Assembly: GCA_019916065.1 (NCBI GenBank)
Contig: CM034239.1
Location: 45,028,663-45,092,662, forward strand
Reading direction: 5' to 3'
Length of the DNA: 64,000 bases
From: Vitellaria paradoxa
Lineage: Eukaryota; Streptophyta; Magnoliopsida; Ericales; Sapotaceae
Shown in pieces: positions 44,001 through 55,589 of this stretch; positions within the stretch are counted from its first letter, which is position 1, and each line of letters starts with the position of its first letter. The notes beneath the pieces are model-generated. The model searched no databases and was not told the DNA's origin. It saw only the letters and a list, made by a program, of their open reading frames with translations. Made by a program: the position numbers and the translations under genes.

Positions 44001-47000
44001 CAGATTTAACCAATTTATATTCCCCACTGCCAATGTTTCTAAAGTTATTAGCAGTTTCGTGAATTGGTACACCTCACCTGTAAGTCAACAATCACAAGTA
44101 ACCATGTCATATGCTCACATACCATACATAGGAAAAATTTTCTCTATCCAGTTTTGAGACATTTGAAAAATTTATCAATGCACCGATATAAAAAATAAAA
44201 GTTCAAGAATTTTACTTAGTGACATAATTTTGTCTAATTCTAAATATTGCCTATTTACAGTAGATGAAAATTGAAATGCACAGCCAAGACCCACCAATGA
44301 AATCAATATATCACAGTCAAAACCACAAATGACATTTGTCACATATGAGAGAACTGCATATTGCCCAGGTCTAATATCTTACTGAAAGTTCTCAAAATTC
44401 TCCAATATACAGTGCAACTTCAATTAGCTTCAAACTTTTTGTCAATATTTTGATAACCCTTGCCCATAACTTCTTGTATACAACAATCAAGTTGCATAAT
44501 GTAATATATTACAGCATTATTCCTTCTTTTAACTGTGTATATATTTTTTGATTAGTTATGATATTTTCATTAAAACAGGTAAAAAAAATACAAAGTGAGG
44601 ATAAAAGGTCCCCAGGAAATATAAAAAAGACTGAAAAACAAACCAAAGAAAATAGCAAAAACAGAAAATACAAAACACAAGAAAAGCACATTCCTAACTA
44701 CAAGAATCCCTCCTATTCAGTTTGATCGAAAGGAGAGGAATTCCAAAATCAGCAGCTATTGAAGCCCAAAGAGAAGCCTGAAACTTGCACTTGTCTCTCA
44801 AGCCTTCAAACCACATTTTTTTTTTTTAACTATAAAATTTGCCGATCAAAAGTTCTAAAGTTCAATTGTCCTTTGTAGCACTTGCCAATAAAAGCTTCTT
44901 TTCTCCTCAACAATGCCTCCTCCAACTTACCTTCCCAAACCTAAATTAAGAACCCCTCATGTGTGCAGCTTCTATTCCTTCCTTCTCTTACAGGCTTACA
45001 AAGCAGTCACGCACAGCTGGATGTGGAAAGAAAAGGGGCACCTGCGAACGGGTGAGGGTGCAACCACCACCAAAATAGAACAAACCAAAACACAGAAAGC
45101 ACACCATGACAAGTGGGAAAGGGCTCCTCACTTCTCAGCTAGCTCCCATGGCAACAAAACAAGATTCACAATCCTTGGCCACACATTTTTCATGAAGCCA
45201 TTCTTACATATGAGTTTATCCTCAAACCCCCCCCCCCCCAAAAAAAAAAAAAATTCCCCAAGACAAGGGAAAAAAAAAAAAAAAACACACACACACACAC
45301 ACAATGCCTGCATCTGTCACTGGTTTTAGCCAACCCGATGCATCCTTGTTCACCCATTCTAAGATTCCTAACATGGTACACGTGTTGCTAGCATTTGACA
45401 AATAATAGAGAATCTGTAGAAAGCAATTATATTTGATACATAAAAATACAAACCCCATGCCCAAATTGATGCAACATGTATCAACAACCAAAACATGACT
45501 GGGGTTATCTTTATTTGAAAAATCATTGACAGCCCAGCTCAAGAGAACCAAACTGCTTAAAACAAGGCATAGTAGATGTAGATGCCAGAGAAATGAAATT
45601 TGTTAAGAGGTGGAAATATGAAATATGAGACCTGATGCACTCATTTATATCTAGACTATTTCACATTTGGTAAAGGATAAAGCTTGACTGAACCATCTAT
45701 TTATCAGAATCAACATTGGAAAAAAAATAAAAAATAAAAAAAACATGATTTTTATCAGTTCACAGAATTTGAAGGTGCCTATGCAATATAGCTAGCCTAT
45801 CTACACCTCTTTTAGAAAATGCAACAGAGAAAGGTGCAATCTTTTTGTTTTTTTTTTTTTATTTTTTGGGGGGGGGGGTGTTGGGGGGTTAACACAACCC
45901 AACACACAAAGTCAGAAAGGTACCATTTTAAAAAGTCCCCCTGCTTTTCCCACGTGAAAACCTGCTTGGTCTTCGTTTAGCATTTTATGGCCTTGCTCAA
46001 AATTGAAGCAAAAAATTAGCAACCGACATGATTGATGTTCCACTCAATTAACTCGCAAATTGAACCAGAACACCCCATAGAATCACCAACTATTGCTGAA
46101 TATAATTTATCAAAAAAATTCAAGTTAAATCAGTCATCCAATTAATTGATTTTTGACATCCCTGATAAGCCTAACAAAGATCCTCTTCAACTGTGAATTT
46201 ATCACCAAACAAATGAAACCAAGTTCAATCACCAAACAAGGAGTTCACAAGAAAGTTAAACAAAGTGGCTCCAGATTTGGTGAGTGCATAGAAATTTTCA
46301 TCATTTTGTAGTCTCACAATTACCAAAGAACATAATGGGGTATCCATTCTCTCTTCCCTTCCCTTTTCCCCATAGAATCACCAACTATTGCCGAGTATAT
46401 TTTATCAAGAAAAATTCACATTCGATCAGTCATCCAATTAATTGATTTTGGACATGCCTCGTAAGCCTGACAGATCCTCTTCAACTGTGAATTCGTGTCA
46501 CCAACAAAATGAAACCAAGTTCAATCGCCAAATAAGGAGTTCAGAATAAAATTAAACAAAGTGGCTCCAGATTTGGTAAGTGCATAGAAATTTTTATTAT
46601 TTTGTAGTCTCACAATTACCAAAGAAGAACATAATGGTGTATTCATTCTGTCTTCCCTCCCCTTTTCACTTTTCCTCTCATTAAATCCTACTGCACAAAT
46701 GGATGTTATCAGCAAAGCAAAGGTTGCAACTTATGAAAAAGAATAAGAACAAAACAATTCAACTAACAGCTCAACCTTACAGAAATCAAACAAAAGTGGC
46801 ATGTACCAGCTGTTGTGCAACGATATTCGATTGATGAAGTTAAGGGATCCAAATCCTGGGCAATTGAATAATGTTTATAAATATTCATATCGAAGTCCTA
46901 AACACAATTTAATGAACAACGATAACCAACTCATCCAAGTAAATACTAATCACAAGACCCTTGTTTATAGAAACAATTCATTTGAACCACTATGACATCA

Positions 47001-49346
47001 ACGCTGCAACTTATGCTATCAAGGTCAGAATTTAGCCTTTTTTTAATAATTATTTTACAAGTCAAAGCCAGAATTTAGCTTTTGGTAATATTGACACTAC
47101 AAATAAGCCAAAATTCAACTAACAATTTGAAAAAAGGAAAGGTCACTGGAAGTGTATAAGTGAAGAACACATGAGAAAGTGCCAAAAGAAGAACTGAATT
47201 TGGGAAAAAAGCACAGCATAGTTCCAAACAACAGTTAACTCAGGAACCATTCAAATGATCCAAAAATAATTTATTATATATAAGTTATATATGTGGCTAC
47301 TTTAAAATGGAATAATGTAACATGAGGGCATCGTCATCAGTTCATAAACTCTGTTAAAATATGATTGTGCAAGAGGATGAGATATCTTTTGTCCGAAAGG
47401 TTACCAATGATATTTTGATTTCAGATACCCCAAAAAAAAAAAAAAATGTTGCATGTCATTGTTAACTTAAAGAGAGAGTGTGTGAGAAACTTGGTAGCAA
47501 CACTACATTTTTTGAGATCACCTTACACATAAGGTGAATATCAAGTTCATATCTTATATTGGTACTCAGATTGGAATAGACAACTGTACCATGAGGCATG
47601 AACTGCATGAACCTCCGAGACATTCTACATCGACAACCGTCAAGTAGAGAAGAATGTATTTGCATACAGGATGAAATTAAGAATTTAGCATAAAGCTGGA
47701 TCTATATGCTAACAACCAGCATCTCCAGAAGAGTATCACAAGAGGTAGACTTTCCGCACGCAAGATGAATGGGTTGAAGGCCTTCAAACAGCGATCTTAA
47801 TGAGAGATGACAGAGCAGTGCCAGCTACTAATGAGAAGGTGAAATGAAATCCTATCCCAACTCTGTCTGATTAAGGGGTTGTTTGGTTGAAAAAAAATTG
47901 AGGAAAAAGTACAGTAAAAGTACAAAGATGTGACATAAAGGTGATATGTGCTAAAAACTTAAAATTTTATTGAAGGAAAATATAAAAAGTAGTTAAAGTT
48001 TGGTGACTTTTGGTATTTTTTGGTCGGCCAAACAGGGCCTAAGCTAGAAAGTTCAAGAAAACACAAACAATACAATACAAGAGGTATGACCAGATTTTTT
48101 AAATGCTGCCAGAAAAAAAAAGGAAGTACTAGCAGGAAACTGAAGAGAACAAGAGATGTAAGATTCCTTATTGTTGACATCATAAATGGGGAGCTGACCT
48201 TACAAGTTACAGAGTGCAAAAATTAGACGAATGGCCTATAAAGCAGCTCATGGATTAGCTATAGGGGCCTCATATCCACAGCAATCCAACAGATGGATAG
48301 ATGAGCCTCTTTTTTCAGTAGCAGTTGCCTTAGCCATCGAATAGGGTTCTAGTACTTCCTCGTTGTCTTGATAGTTTATTATTATTTGCTACACATATTC
48401 ACACAGCAATTTGCAATTAGTTAGTTCATACTCTTTTAATCTCATAGAAAAAGACCATACCGAATGGAGACGAGCAATCTTGATATTTTTCTCCACAGCA
48501 TCTATGCCTGTGACAGTAGCTCCCATTCTAGCCAAGGGCTGGGGGGGGGGGGGGACAAACAAACAAAAACCCCCAAAAAAACAAAAAAAAGAGTCAAAAC
48601 AAGAGAAAATTAATCCAGGCTGAGGATTTTGTTACAAAAATTTAGGAAAACAAACAGAAGCCCAAGTAAAGAAGTTTGTAAGATAAACATCCCAATTCTT
48701 TAGAAGAATTTGTTTTCGTTTCTATTATTGTCAAATTTTATTACTTTATAATGTTTGTCTGAGCAATTATTTCCTCGAGATATTGAACTTGTTTTTAAAA
48801 ATTGAAGAAGTTTTTGTACAAAACAAGTTTTAATAACTTATCACCACACAATATTATCACACCTCCCAGTTGGTAAGCAACTAATAACAAGTACAATTTT
48901 GAGTCCTTTTCCATATAAATTACATTGACTATTTCTGAGGTTTGATAAATATACACAAAGCATCCCTGTGGTTTCTGAAATTACACTTGCTACCCCTACT
49001 TTTTTGATTATGTGATTCTCCCGATCGATGCCTGCTCATGCCTGATAGATGATCAATGCTTAGATATGTGTTCTTTTAACGATTTTAAACTATTTTGACC
49101 GTTGGATCATTATTCTGAACTTCCAGAGTAGCTGATCACCTCCACCTCCAAACCTTAATGGATGGGACTAATGGGTATTTTTGAAATGATTTTTTTTTAT
49201 TGTACTTTATTTTTTGAAGTCTTAACTTATTCTTGTCACTAGATGTCATCACTATTTTGTAAGCTAGATATTAAAATCTCAGTACATAACAATTTTTATA
49301 AGTGAATGGAGAATGCATTAACAGGAAGTGCTAACTCGTACACAGG

Positions 49347-49386
<40 letters not shown>

Positions 49387-52300
49387 TTTATCGATAACAT
49401 ACACAGCTTCTATATAAAGCAAACTATATCCCTTCAGCAAAATTAAGTTCACCCATAAAGATTATAAAAGCAGAAGATGATTTACAAAATTTCAGGCGAT
49501 ATCCAAAAATAGGGAGTGCACAACAAAACTCATTTTTCAATGTAATGGTAGAGCAACATCCTCTAGTTGCACTCCCTTCAAATGAACCACATTATTCATG
49601 TGGAAGCAAGATGCCTTCTTTAATCTCCTCAATTTGCAAGCTCTTGGCCAAGATTTGAACAATGAAATTAATAAGACCAGCATACCCAGCAAACAATATA
49701 GAAAATAAGAAGCTTCAAATCATAGTACCAGAAATTACTACTACCTCTGCAAACCACGTTTTGGTATCCGAAACGCAATACACCAGCATTCCAATATACT
49801 AAATTTAACGATCTAAAAAAATTATACCTATATTATATTTTCATTAGAAAAGATCTTTGAAAATAATGAACTGATAATAAATTATGTGACAATAGCCAAT
49901 AAGTTGAAGCTTATATGAAAAGAATAATAAGTAAAAATTCGTATCAAACAGAAAACGCACTTAATTTTATGAATATGAATATTATTTTATTTTTTTAATA
50001 ATTATTTTTTTAAAAGCAAGTCATTTTTATATACCAAAACATTTTAATAGATGACTCTATGAAAAGCAAACATCCATATCATATGCATTTTAGAGTACAA
50101 TCGTACTACATTCCCATTTTCATTCCATGTACTGAAACGAACCACCTTCCAGTTAACATTGCTTCAAATGGCCAATATAAGGGGATTAAATTCTTTTACA
50201 TTGACATCAATCCACCCATCCAAAAACTTTAATATACGAATTTAGTAGGTACTTGTCAAATCTCAGACAAGGCCCCATTAATTAATCTGCCTGTTTTTCT
50301 CCTACATTTGAACACTGTTTCCAAATGCTCATGAGAGTCTTGTTAGTCAATTTTATAGGTTTTACTAAATTGTCGGATACACAATTTCCATCTCTATTAG
50401 TTACCATTCGAACACTCAGGGATTTTTGTTTTTCTTGTCTATTAAGGTCACCTTTAAGTGGTGGAAGCCTCATGCACCAAGCTGCCTTTCTCTAGAAAAT
50501 TAATTTTGAATTTACAAATCAAGGCAAAACTCTTTGAACCTTAAGATCTTCAAGCACTCTTTGAAGCTGGTTGGTAGACCGCATATGAGAATCTAAAGCT
50601 AGGTGTGATCACATGATTTAGCTGCAATAATTTAGGCCATTAAAACTACAATGCGACTGACAATAATAAATGAAAATGTCTTAAATTACGAATGTTGCAA
50701 GCAGGCTAGAATTTTAGAATATCAGAGCATTGACAAATCAAATAATGGTATACCTCTGATAGAATCCCCCCTCCGCAACCAACATCCACAATGTTCAATC
50801 CTTCGAGAGGATGAGCACAATTCGGATCTCTCCTGAAACAATGACTCATAATTAAAATCCATAAATTGTGAAACAATGAAATTCATGTTCACCAATAGTA
50901 AAAAAAAAAGAAAACCAGATGGTCAACAAAGCGTATTTAATAGAAATCCTTGACACCCAATATAGAATTATGAATTCTTAGCATATAACTAAAAGAATAA
51001 AAAAAGTAAAAAAATATTAGTAATACATTCTTTCATTGATAAGTAAAACACGGTAGCAAAATGAGCCAAAAAGGAAGCAACAGAGATGTAAAGCAAAAGC
51101 CATAGACCATAAATTGGAAACTGGAGAGGATGAAGTGAGGCTGAGTCTGGCCATCTCTACATCATCAAAGGTACACAATTGTTTTTTTCCTCCAAATGCA
51201 CCAGATCAAGGACATAGAAATTACCCCCCAAGCCATCCACGCCTACTTGAAACAATACCTACCTGCCCCACTCACACAACACCAGAGAAGGGCTAGCACA
51301 GACATCAAATATACCACTCTACAATTTGAAAACAACATATTCAACAATTGTATGGTTAAATGACTCACTGCTCTACCCTCCCAAACATACAACGCCAATT
51401 CTAAAACATGAAAACCTCTTCCCCAAACTATCAGCAATGCAAATTGAATTCAAGGCTATGGTTGAAATAAAGGAAATTATTGCTTGTCAAACCAGAACTC
51501 CATATGGTCTTCCAAGGAAATCTCCTACATACCCGACCAATGACAGTAGAATGATAAGATGCAACAAAAAACTTTTCTTCTTTCCTTACACTCATATTAT
51601 CCTCTGTAGGTTTGAAAGGCTTTCTCACTCTCTTGGAATGAGACCTATCTCATATCCATCCAATTAGTCAAATTGAAATAAAAGCCAATGAGACCTATCT
51701 CATATCCATCCAATTAGTCAAATTGAAATAAAAGCCTAAACTAAGAAATAACAAAATATTTTTGGCATTATAAACCTCCACGGCACTTCGTCCTAGAAAT
51801 AAAATTGTACTATTTTCATATTTGACAATGTAAAAAGCTAAGGTAATGGATAATTTTGCATTCACTAACAAGGATAATCCCCAATGGATACCAACCGGCA
51901 GGAGGGTAAGGAGGACTTAGACAATAACTCCAATACATAACGTCCAAAAATTCATCACAAGGCAAGTAGTCTCCCCAAAGCCAAAGATATACGGAGCTCA
52001 ACATCATGCATTTGAACTTCCAATCCATCAACTACTTCCCATTGAATGAAATATTTTTTATCTTCCCAACTACACCATTAAAGACAAAGTTGGGCTATGC
52101 ACCACAAGGATCCAACACCACTAAAGCTTGCCTAACCTTAATAGCCAATCAACCCTTCAACCATAAATAGGACCACTCATTGTACTTCACAGTTTTCTCA
52201 ACTCCCTAGCTCAAACAACACTAATTCAAAAAGGAATTTTCTCTACTCATCTTATCAAAAGTAAGGATGAGCCCTAATTGTCAAAACTGATTGGGCACTT

Positions 52301-55300
52301 TTGAAATTCACTTGTCTCATATTTTAAGATCACTTTACTATGATTCGCAATGTGTTAATATGTCTCAAATCAATGATATGTAAGATCCATTAAAAAGACA
52401 AACCATTGCACTGACTCCCTTATTGCAGGGCACTGGCGTTTAAGAAGCGTTAGATGTACACAACTTTACCCTTGCTTGCTAAGAGCCTGTTTTCAGGATT
52501 TGACCCCATGACCTTCAAGTCGTAATGGAACAATCTTATGTGTAAGAACGCACGTAAGATCCACTATAACATAAAATTTGAGGAAAACAATAAGAAAAGA
52601 ACAAAAAGATTAAGCAACAAAATACCTGAAATGTCGGCAAAGAGTTGAGCGAATGAAAGTTAATCTTGTTGGATTCATCGCATGCAATGGCTTAAAAGGC
52701 CCTTCAGCATCCCACCTAATTACAAAATGAGAATGGGATCAAATTATGTATTCTTCATGGGCACAATGTTAGTATTAAAGTTCATTTTAGCATATTGATG
52801 TGCAATTTCTATAATATTGTGAAAGCAACATACCTATCCAACTATATATGAATAGTACAATGGATCACCTAAACAAACCACAAAGCAACTAGGCAACACA
52901 TTGATAAGAAACACCGAAATTCCCTAAGAAACTGTGAAGTGATTCTTTTCATTTGATCTCACATCACCAAAGGACCTTTTCAACATCTACTGGGGTAGAA
53001 CTTAGTAGTGATGTATAATAAATAAATAAATCCACTGAAAATCAACGTTGAAGACGCTTTTGTGTTGCAACATATAACTCGGTACCCATTAGGTTGGCCT
53101 CACTTTAGAAAAGGTCAGTTCTTGAGTTGGTTCGGGTGAACCATACATCAATCCAAAACTGAACCAAAGATTAAAACACCATTTTGGTGGGGCATTTCAG
53201 TCATCCGGAATAAAAAAAATGCTTCATAAATATGATATAAACAGAGGAACAAAATTAAAAATATTTGAATACATAAGCTAAAGTTCATCTATTTTTATTT
53301 CTGAAGCTAATATATAAAAAAGCCAACAAGGTTGAGAAATATATATTCATTGGAATAGAGACATTATAATAAAAAATTTTTGATAGTAATTCCATAGTTG
53401 TTACGAACATGATACACCATTTCCCATTATGAAAAAAGGTTATACACTACACGTTGGATAACGTATCCAAATTCTCTCAATAACTCTATCCAATGTGACG
53501 TTATCTTTTCCTTTTTCTGTTGGCTCTGAAATCACGTATTTTAGATTTGATGCCATATCTACAACAATTGCTCAAATACTACTAAAAGATTCTACTTAAA
53601 TTATACATTGGTAACAAAAATAAAAGCAATTAGAATTCCTATTTTATTTTCCTATGATTGTCTAAGTCATTCACTTGCACTAGAAATATGTATTATACCT
53701 TTCTTAAGAGTTTTGGCTGATGCACCAAATTGTTTCCATCAAAAGGATATAGTTTTGGTTGAAACATACCAAAACCAAATTATCTCCATCAAAACAATAG
53801 AATTGCAACATGCACCCTCTGTTTTGTTTCGATTTCCACCAAAACTGAAATGTTTATAACATTTCAACCAAAATAAAACGATATTAGAACCTTGAACCAA
53901 ACTGATCCCCTTGGTTCTCAAGAATTGAGACCCAAAACCAAATTGATGCAAAATAAAATCAAACCAAACAAGACCAAACTAATTGGTTTCAATTTGAGCT
54001 AAGGTTAGTTGGGGAGGATGTTCACCCCTAATAGTTACCAATTGGACTCATCGCCTCCTCCAACCAAAGGTGTAGCAGTAGCCTCACGAGTCACGACTCT
54101 AACCCAAACCACCTCCAGGTTCAATTTCGACTTGAAGTAGTAACCAAATTGACAACCACCAAATGAGACAAAATTCATATTGAACCACTATTCTCAATCC
54201 CTCATTCTTCTAGGTTCAGCCTCAGAAAGTAGAATGAACTGAAAAAAGGACCCACTCAGATATTTGATCTCCAACCCATGGATGACTTTACCTTTTCTCT
54301 GTCCAAGCCTCCATCAACTTTGCTTCAGACATCTCCGCATCCCAACACACAACAGCCCCCACCAAGCATCAACTAAAAAATTAAGTCCTTGATCAAAACA
54401 CTCTTGTTCAACCTCCATGTTGCAACTAACCCCTCTGCCAATTTCAAAACTCTGCAAGAAAATTCTGAACCCAATGATTGAAGCCACCTCCCCTGTCCAT
54501 CTGTCACAACTCCATTGTTTCTATCAAAGTCACTTCTCACACCCCCCCCCCCCAAAAAAAGCCAAATCACGCCAATGATTCCCTTTGCCCCAAATGATAA
54601 AAAACAAAGATCTTCACAATGAGCGGTGTGAAGGAGTTTTCGCAGCCATGGGAAGCGATCGTCTGACCGCGGTACTCCTTTCTACCCTCACACCCAAAAG
54701 TATTGTGAATTTACCACCTCCAGGGAGCCTGGGGTACACCTCTCCCAACTCGAACCTTGTCCTTTAAGAATTAAAGCAGGGGTTGAGTGGGTCAGGGGGG
54801 TCACAGCCCAGGGAGCTTTCCGAGGGTAACAAATTCATAATACCTTCGGATGTGAGGGTAGAAAGGAGGGTTGCGGTCGGACGATTGCTCCCGGCAATCG
54901 CGAAAACTCCGTCACAAGTGGTTTGCCACACAACCAGAACTGAATAACTAGGGTAAAAACTCCATTAAATGTATATACATACAAACATACAATATGTATG
55001 TGTATAAATAATACAAACACACAACGCATGGCCATGAGTTTCCAGTAGTCTCAATTGAATGCAGCTCATTGTTCGTTTCCTCTTGTTCTAAATTTTTCTA
55101 CGCCACCAAACAGCACCACAAAGAAACCGTAAAGACTTAAACCAGTCAAATACAAAAACAAGACAATACAGACCAGGTTTCCGCGATGGAGGAAAATTTG
55201 GCGAGCTCAGTTTGGTTCAGAGACGAGGAGGGAGAAGTTGAACTTCCATTGGAAGTCCGGTCATCACTTGTGGACCCACCGTCGATTGGAGGCTTTTGGG

Positions 55301-55469
55301 GTAACGAGGGATCGGTTGGAACCGGCTGAGCAACATCCGAATAAGGTCTCGCATGTTGGGCCTGACCGGGTGTGAGATTGAAGCGCTCGGGTGGAAAATT
55401 AGGTTTACGGTTTGTCTGTAGAATACTGAGAATGCGAATTCTGGCGCTCTTTAGAAGCTTTGAAGCCAT
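41049..55469 (-). CDS. COQ3: Mitochondrial ubiquinone biosynthesis O-methyltransferase (COQ3)
   Basis: Nine exons are present: 55469-55174, 52715-52626, 50832-50754, 48538-48461, 46855-46807, 43899-43850, 43168-43019, 41494-41414 and 41156-41049. They total 981 nt and encode 326 residues with every phase joining and no lesion. The N-terminus ([15 protein letters not shown]) is rich in Arg, Lys and Ser and lacks acids, like a mitochondrial presequence, followed by a Ser/Pro-rich linker to about residue 85. The conserved fold starts at [22 protein letters not shown] motif I is VDVGCGGG (144-151), the post-I acidic loop is GIDAVEK (166-172), and [16 protein letters not shown] spans exons 6-7. 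The C-terminal words FLTPEEL and AGFVYNP are typical. The enzyme performs both O-methylations of ubiquinone synthesis at the inner membrane. Exon 5 is only 49 nt. The hAT at 55590-58821 begins about 120 bp upstream of the ATG. Its introns, up to 2.9 kb, carry several repeats. Confidence 0.95.
41841..42985. mobile_element. Tourist-like TIR element with AT-rich core (COQ3 intron 7)
   Basis: The left end is GGCACATTTGATAAAA and the right end, on the complement, is GGCCCGTTTGGCAGC. The flanks are CAA on the left and TAA on the right, a decayed TWA target site. Both subterminal parts are rich in CAATTTT-type words. The 42010-42665 core is almost pure A/T with a repeated word AATTYAATAAAAATAAAAT at about 42065, 42275 and 42448. 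It has no coding capacity. Confidence 0.55.
43900..46072. other. COQ3 intron 5, left part
   Basis: Intronic sequence with several long homopolymers (C and A runs near 45230-45290, G run near 45868-45877). A region from about 44540 to 44700 with a CATTAAAACAGGTAAAAAAA-like start resembles decayed interspersed repeat sequence. No intact coding segment is seen. Confidence 0.4.
46073..46667 (+). repeat. Tandem duplication, about 295-bp unit (COQ3 intron 5)
   Basis: Copy 1 (46073-46367) and copy 2 (46368 to about 46667) both begin CCCCATAGAATCACCAACTA. They share GATCCTCTTCAACTGTGAATT and AGTGGCTCCAGATTTGGT in the same order, with scattered substitutions and small indels. It is non-coding and intronic. 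Confidence 0.9.
47875..48039. mobile_element. Tourist-like MITE (COQ3 intron 4)
   Basis: The 165-bp element has terminal repeats GGGGTTGTTTGGTTG and, on the complement, GGCCCTGTTTGGCCG. TAA flanks both sides (47872-47874 and 48040-48042). Its interior word TACAGTAAAAGTA also occurs in the element at 62242-62395, so the two are probably related. Confidence 0.75.
48555..50753. other. Rest of COQ3 intron 3
   Basis: AT-rich intronic DNA with the GT microsatellite described separately and a 14-G run at its 5' edge (48541-48554, forming the pyrimidine tract of the exon 4 acceptor on the minus strand). No coding segment or clear mobile element is seen. Confidence 0.5.
49351..49384 (+). repeat. (GT)17 microsatellite (COQ3 intron 3)
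   Basis: This is an uninterrupted GT dinucleotide repeat of about 34 bp. It lies in intron 3 and is likely length-variable. Confidence 0.95.
51637..51736 (+). repeat. Perfect 50-bp tandem duplication (COQ3 intron 2)
   Basis: Copies at 51637-51686 and 51687-51736 are identical as far as I can read, beginning AATGAGACCTATCTCATATC. The lack of divergence suggests either a recent duplication or an assembly artefact. Confidence 0.9.
51737..52625. other. Rest of COQ3 intron 2
   Basis: Moderately AT-rich intronic sequence with no intact coding segment. Words such as those near 51940-52060 suggest an old retroelement insertion, but I cannot place them in a family. Confidence 0.35.
52716..54611. other. 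COQ3 intron 1, left part
   Basis: Intronic DNA without a recognisable gene. A stretch at 53700-53960 is rich in CCAAAA/TTTTGG words on both strands, a simple low-complexity pattern. Confidence 0.4.
54612..54920. repeat. Inverted repeat with about 100-bp arms (COQ3 intron 1)
   Basis: The left arm (about 54612-54713) and the reverse complement of the right arm (about 54825-54920) share GGAGTTTTCGC, CGATCGTCTGACCGC-like and CTCCTTTCTACCCTCACA blocks in the same order. The loop is about 110 bp. It is much more GC-rich than its surroundings, so it is probably an inserted foldback element. No target duplication was resolved. Confidence 0.75.
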
Positions 55470-55581
55470 TGCTGGAAATTGGAAAACTCAAGGAGGAGGA
55501 ATCTTAACGAGACGAGAGTGCGTGGAGTTTTGATTTGTAATTAGTGAAGTCGGTAGATTCGAGTCGAATCGGGATGCCTCA

Positions 55582-55589
55582 TTTCAGTT
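55582..55589 (+). other. 8-bp target-site duplication of the hAT element, left copy
   Basis: TTTCAGTT abuts the left terminus and recurs exactly at 58822-58829 after the right terminus. Length 8 is diagnostic for hAT transposition. Confidence 0.92.

Noticed and set aside
44913..45329. A 138-residue plus-strand open frame in COQ3 intron 5
   Set aside because: It is built largely from C, A and CA runs and has no family similarity that I can see.
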